A stretch of 64,000 nucleotides of DNA from Pseudoduganella violacea (GTDB lineage Bacteria; Pseudomonadota; Gammaproteobacteria; Burkholderiales; Burkholderiaceae_D): contig NZ_JACHXD010000012.1 in NCBI RefSeq assembly GCF_014191875.1, positions 1 to 64,000 of the forward strand, in the 5' to 3' direction. Positions 62,701-64,000 of the stretch are shown one piece after another. The translations under genes were made by a program, and so were the position numbers. Each line of letters begins with the position of its first letter. The stretch's first letter is position 1. The notes beneath the pieces are model-generated. The model saw only the letters and a list, made by a program, of their open reading frames with translations, was not told the origin of the DNA and searched no databases.

Positions 62701-64000
62701 ATGCGGCAGACGGCGCAAGCCGGCCATCTCGCATCAGCCTTCCTTCCTACCCATTCGCCAAGGAGCGTTACTGGAAAGAGAGGGCCGTTGCGGCTCAGCC
62801 AACCACCGTTGCGCCGGTGGCTGTAGCTCGGGTATCTGCGCCAGTTCTGTCCCGCGATCCAGATTTGCAAGGCTATGTAAGGGGCTTGTTGAGGGCTAGT
62901 GTTTCCGCCACCCTGAAAGTGGCGGAGGAGGATATCGATGGTGATACACAGTGGAGCGAATACGGCTTCGATTCGATTACGCTGACCAGCTTCTGCAACT
63001 CACTCAACGATCAGTATCGCGTTGGCCTCGCGCCGACCATTTTCTTTGAATATCCAACGCTGGATGGATTGGCAAAATTCCTTGCCCAGGAACGGCGGTC
63101 GCTGTTCGAGACGAGCGTTCCCGAGCCAGCGCCAGTGCAGCATGCGGAGCCGGAGCCCGCGCCGCAACTGCGCGTGGAAAACAAGGAAGCTGTCGCCATC
63201 ATCGGCATGAGCGGCCAGTTCCCGATGGCGCCCGATATGGATGCGTTCTGGCGCGTGCTGGAAGAGGGCAGGGATTGCATCGGCGAGATTCCGAAGGAGC
63301 GCTGGGATTGGAAGGCCATTTATGGTGATCCCCATCTGGAAGAGAACAAGTGCAATAACAAATGGGGCGGTTTCATCGAAGGTATCGCTGACTTCGACCC
63401 ACTGTTCTTCGGCATCTCGCCGAAGGAAGCGGAGCTGATGGACCCGCAGCAGCGGCTGATGATGGTGCATGTCTGGAAGGCGCTGGAGGACGCCGGGTAT
63501 GCCGGTGCGGCGCTGTCGGGTAGCGACACGGCGCTCTTTATCGGCACAATCGCCAGCGGTTACGCGGATCGCGTGCGGCGCGCAGGCATGGCGATTGAAG
63601 GCTATTCGTCGACCGGATCCGTGGCGTCGGTCGGGCCAAACCGCATGAGCTATTTCCTGGATTTCCACGGACCGAGCGAGCCGGTGGAAACCGCCTGCTC
63701 CAGCTCACTGGTGGCCTTGCGGCGCGGCGTTCAATCCATCCAGCGCGGCGAATGCGGCGTGGCGGTGGTGGGCGGCGTGAATGCAATCGTCAACCCCGAC
63801 CTGCATATCAGCTTTAATAAGGCTGGCATGCTGGCCGAGGATGGGCGCTGCAAGACCTTCTCCAGCGCGGCGAACGGCTATGTGCGCGGGGAGGGCGCCG
63901 GCATGCTCGTGCTCAAGCGCCTGGGCGACGCGGAACGGGACGGCGACCATATCTATGGCCTGGTGCGCGGTACGGCGGAAAATCACGGCGGCCGAGCCAA
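50721..64000 (+). CDS. Giant trans-AT polyketide synthase (3' end outside window)
   Basis: An open frame of at least 4426 codons begins at ATG 50721 and runs off the edge. No acyltransferase domain is present. Order: KS1 (Cys183, His318), DH1 (His660 in HVVQGAKTLP; HPSLLDAALQ), KR1 (TGGAGGLG, Tyr1240), ACP1 (Ser1388); KS2 (Cys1664, His1799), DH2 (His2139 in HVVNGNRVLP), KR2 (GGAGGIG, Tyr2767), C-methyltransferase (EIGAGTGGTS near 3070), ACP2 (Ser3330); KS3 (Cys3586, but Gln3721 replaces the active-site His in EAQGTG), ACP3 (Ser4085); KS4 (Cys4326) cut by the edge. Predicted steps: a double bond, then an alpha-methyl double bond, then a probable transfer-only module. The product is unknown. 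Confidence 0.93.
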   Translation, partial: MNNDNHKIQGETGAIAIVGMACRFPGAANYEEYWKNLSAGLSSVSEVPANRWDKEAFYSSDSQAKNKAVSKWGGFMDGVEFFDADFFGISGREAVAMDPQQRIMLELSWACMEDAGYDPSALNGSRTGVYVGVFNFDYQEHLLRTLDSIEAHVSTGTHTALIPNRISHYFNLHGPSLPIDTACSSSLVALHEAVHAIRRGECEQALVGGVSVLCSPTHFISFSKTGMLSPDGSCKTFDERANGYVRGEGAAMVLLKPLAKALEDKDNILAVVRGTARNHGGRARTVTYPSSQAQSKVVAEALSEADIPVSTLTYVEAHGTGTPKGDPIEIEGLKLAFARVAQQRGEALPEHSCGLGSVKTNVGHLESVAGLAGVIKVILSMRRQTLPGLVHYQKLNPRIELDSSPFYIVDRLRDWPALRDEQGQAVPRRAGVSSFGFGGVNSHVVIEEYLPAQPQEAEEPASHAPALIVLSAKTAAALRGQAQSLLSMLDSAEIQRAGIGALAYTLQVGRQAMAERLTLLADALPALKEQLQTWLNEPSGSRHARSARVTAEMLTAIQNEPESLQAVATALDEGNLPELAQFWLHGYSIDWASLYGTRQARVALPSYPFAKVKYWAETEGGAEPSARAELHPLLHQNTSDLNGLRFSSQFNGKEFFFADHVVQGAKTLPGVAQLEMALRAAQTVGGRAGKLRLKDVVWARPIVAGDQPLDLHLALYQETEEEIGYEIYRESDDGEIVYGKGSLLPAGREPVLARHDLAALQAQCSHGRFSAEECYAAFDKTGLSYGSGHRGLANIQLGVDLALAQIRLPESVQAAFARFELHPSLLDAALQAAICFQARDNGGLAGMSLMLPFALGSLDVLAPCAPSMWALVRRSAGSGAGDVVQKFDIDLCDDDGMVCVRFGGFCMRAASTVAAAGGESIRTALFQPEWKPQAAAGAQAPAFARHLVLLCGGMAAGTAQIAARLPGAECLSGQSAADIAQAFEADACMLLERIQALSAQPGQHLIQVVIPADGAGQLWSGLGGMLRCASLENPRIAVQLISVEQGQDVILALAENIGSDAQQLRYRGGQRLVQGWAELPSTEANRAWKDRGVYLITGGAGGLGLIFAYDIAGSVRNATLILTGRSVVSDVVQAQIRELEALGAVVQYRQLDVGDAQAVNQLVQSIPEEFESLDGIIHSAGVLRDSLIQSKTARQVSEVLRAKVAGLLNLDHASREIALDCFICFSSTSGALGNVGQADYAAANSFMDAYAHYRNELAAQGQRHGRALALNWPLWEEGGMQVDAATIQEMRQRTGLRPLHSISGRNALAQALVLNASQVLVAEGEIKRFKASLSQQRKAAPARTESIMTAGAQEKAVRYFVRLLAGTLRRQADSIDPHAQMEAYGIDSILVVELTRKLEQVFGTLSKTLFFEYQTIAALAAYFMENHGEALAAQLGDNLVQTVAPAAAASMEETAVSTALTSRRSGFASRTVPAVLAAPVAKAAADVGDIAIIGLAGRYPQAGNVEEFWANLSQGKDCIGEIPSERWDYKLYFDANRDANGKTYSKWGGFIDGVDLFDPLFFNISPREAERMDPQERLFLECVHAALEDAGYTRDTVGRQDQAGSDGSVGVFVGVMYSEYQLYGAQEQARGRNLAMLNSPASIANRISYFCNFNGPSMALDTMCSSSLTAIHLAVQSLQRGDCRVAVAGGVNVSIHPNKYLMLAQGKFISGKGRCESFGEGGEGYVPGEGVGALLLKPKAQAIADGDHIYGIIKATAINHGGKTNGYTVPNPNAQAKVIETALRGAGIDARNIGYIEAHGTGTSLGDPIEIAGLSKAFQSWTKDKQFCSIGSAKSNIGHCESAAGVAGVTKVLLQLKYRQLAPSLHSRSLNPNIDFGNTPFVVQQELAPWLRRVDESSGVRRELPRVAGISSFGAGGANAHVVIEEYADARPATALPGPALVLLSARDGERLQEQVRQLLAVLAQPGLIDLADLAYTLQVGREAMDERLALLASSLDDLRGKLDAILAGETQLEDVYRGQVKRTAEALGGLAGDEDMSAAVDAWIEKGKFGKLLDLWVKGLAFDWRRLYRDGAARPRRISLPTYPFARERYWVQTSAVVEGETGSEMRLHPLVQRNTSDLAGLRFSSRLSGEEFFLSQHVVNGNRVLPGVAQLEMARSAVALAAGGDCRITVSDVVWARPVIVGAEGLLLHIALYPEDDTAVRFEIYADAADGETSPFSQGLAIVEDLDEAPAETYDIQSIREQCQRAYLSGADFYPLCQRAGLEYGAAFQGVAELFLGEQQVLARITLPEAARSEADYVWHPSLLDAALQATLAVQADAAGLPPLMLPFALEAVEELAPCSANMWALVRYSAGSSASQRVPKLDIELCDETGQVCLRFHAFSLRAVVANQAAAAEDKAAPSEDKLLLAPVWDVIGEAVSATVPEPNARLLIVGGTAAQQQAVVALYPQAKVLPFSAGAQMDAIDAALRGAGSFDHLLWIVEAGEQNDDEELIAAQETGVITGFRLVKALLAIGMADQPLGWTVLTCQSQSVHACDAVAPAHASVHGFIASMAKEFRRWQVRLLDMQAGVPWPWQRIFGLPFSAAGDALAWRSGQWFRQQLQTVQMAAPAATGAVYREGGVYVIVGGAGGIGQALSEHLIRNYRANVFWIGRRALDGEIEQAIARLGSFGLAPSYISTDATDLRALEAARETILARFPRINGVVHAAIALLDKSLAQMDEERLRAGLAAKVDISVRMAQVFGKLPLDFMLFCSSLLSFIKAAGQSNYAAGCTFKDAYSLQLAKRLPYPVKTMNWGYWGSVGVVASQAYRERMAQQGIGSIEPEEGMLAIDALMAAPLPQLGFLKVTSAMPKGGIQDLIGANRVDIHQSGYASVAAALSEQDTLPLPADVSQVAAHRQEMDRLSLAILWGELRAIGMFGMTASFGLNDAMVSSSIRPGYARWLAHSLQCLAQAGWLRQTADVWHVAAQGPVREQAWADWEQRKHAWLNDANLRAQAVLVETMLRALPAMLSGRTPATSIMFPNSSMELVEGVYRGSPLADYYNDVLAASVLAFIAARLRQDPSARIRILEIGAGTGGTSARVLAKLKPYASNIDQYCYTDLSRAFLLHAEQQYGPHYPYLAYSLFDASKPLAGQSIDAGSYDLVIATNVLHATRDIRESLRNAKAALRGNGMLLLNELSSCELWAHLTFGMLDGWWLYEDETLRIPGCPSLAPAMWKAVLREEGYRHIMFPADAAHALGQQVVLAESDGVTPQRHVKQTPAPTAPVVRATAATGDASAPVRAAVKPAPSLPASSLRDGCVLRLKKLVGQVLKMPVEKIDAASNLDQYGIDSILVLELTNGLRAALADAGITSSLSTALFFEHQSIDALADHFVQTEAAAMARWTGLDAAVEAVPAYQPMRALPSSKGRRAHASQAWRGKASAKAVEPAGQFDVAIIGLSGRYPMAENVEQFWANLKDGRNCIGEIPPERWDHSRYFDPAKDRPGKTYTKWGGFLSDIDCFDARFFHISPREAEAMSPQERLFLQEAYSSIEDAGYTPSSLSASRKVGVFVGAMNEYYGAGSRFWSIANRTSWLFNFQGPSMAVDTACSSSLTAVHLALESLRSGASEVALAGGVNLIVAPDQLVELAAMTMLSSGDKCKSFSADGDGFVDGEAVGAIVLKPLQRAVEDGDHIYGVIKGSAVNAGGKTNGYMVPNPNQQARLVKDALERAGVNARSISYLEAQGTGSSLGDPIEIAGLSKAFRNWTEDTQFCALGSAKSNVGHCESASGMVGISKVLMQMKHRTLVPSLHAAVLNPDIDFGNSPFAVQQNLAAWERPKVEIDGRRGEQPRIAGISSFGAGGANAHLIIEEFIAAPLGQALAGPALVVLSARTEEGLQQRVQRLLAAIAPERIEPQMTLANIAYTLQTGREAMEERLAILADSLDALRRKLGVIAAGESEADGAYRGQAKKNKEAFSLFAGDEDMDGIVATWFAKAKLDKLGELWTRGFALDWNALYAADGASRPSRISLPSYPFAKERYWKERAVAAQPTTVAPVAVARVSAPVLSRDPDLQGYVRGLLRASVSATLKVAEEDIDGDTQWSEYGFDSITLTSFCNSLNDQYRVGLAPTIFFEYPTLDGLAKFLAQERRSLFETSVPEPAPVQHAEPEPAPQLRVENKEAVAIIGMSGQFPMAPDMDAFWRVLEEGRDCIGEIPKERWDWKAIYGDPHLEENKCNNKWGGFIEGIADFDPLFFGISPKEAELMDPQQRLMMVHVWKALEDAGYAGAALSGSDTALFIGTIASGYADRVRRAGMAIEGYSSTGSVASVGPNRMSYFLDFHGPSEPVETACSSSLVALRRGVQSIQRGECGVAVVGGVNAIVNPDLHISFNKAGMLAEDGRCKTFSSAANGYVRGEGAGMLVLKRLGDAERDGDHIYGLVRGTAENHGGRA

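Noticed and set aside
1..64000. CRISPR arrays, tRNA and rRNA genes
   Set aside because: I looked for regularly spaced short repeats and for tRNA- and rRNA-like stretches and found none I could support.

Overview
The window is high-GC DNA from a betaproteobacterium, most likely an Oxalobacteraceae member of the Massilia/Duganella/Janthinobacterium type. I infer this from the infA paralogue, the CadR/CDF pair, the Lrp/diaminopropionate-lyase pair and the ornibactin/pyoverdine-style siderophore genes; no rRNA or marker gene proves it. I see no tRNA, rRNA, CRISPR array or intact insertion sequence.

Layout. (1) 1-10 kb is mixed chromosomal housekeeping and accessory DNA: the end of an unknown gene, a decayed Rhs fragment, a possible small RNA, infA, a small RHH-like protein, a LysR regulator with a coupled small protein, an aldo/keto reductase, CadR with its operator and a CDF-like exporter, a DUF2938 membrane protein facing an ArsR-rhodanese regulator, an M35 metalloprotease facing a secreted protein that resembles its propeptide, and an Lrp regulator facing a deleted diaminopropionate ammonia-lyase. 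(2) 9.6-46.6 kb is one siderophore locus. A Fur-box-preceded ECF sigma factor and a truncated FecR lead into mbtH and four NRPS/PKS genes: FAAL-PCP-C-A-PCP, KS-AT-KR-ACP, C-A-PCP, and C-A-PCP-C-A-PCP-C-A-PCP-TE. These are followed by an acetyltransferase, an esterase, a PvdF-type formyltransferase, a TonB receptor, a PvdA-type ornithine hydroxylase, a PvdQ-type acylase, a PvdE-type exporter, a type II thioesterase and a FhuF-type reductase. (3) 47-64 kb is the start of a second, separate assembly line of the trans-AT PKS type: mbtH, a stand-alone AT-AT-ER protein, and a giant PKS gene that runs off the right edge.

How the siderophore genes fit together. A fatty acid is activated by the FAAL. 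Module 1 and the fifth extension module share one specificity code, the two middle NRPS modules read as serine, and the last module reads as a hydroxyornithine-like code. If modules 1 and 5 use acylated hydroxyornithine, the product carries exactly three hydroxamates plus a ketide-extended residue, and PvdQ would remove the fatty acid in the periplasm. This is inference from domain order and codes.

Regulation. Four promoters in the locus share an exact pattern, TAAAT or TAAAC, then 16 bases, then CGTC. They lie before mbtH, the esterase, the TonB receptor and pvdA. Three or four weaker versions lie before pvdF, pvdQ and possibly fhuF. This matches the known style of PvdS/OrbS iron-starvation promoters and implies that the ECF sigma factor at 9717 drives the locus.
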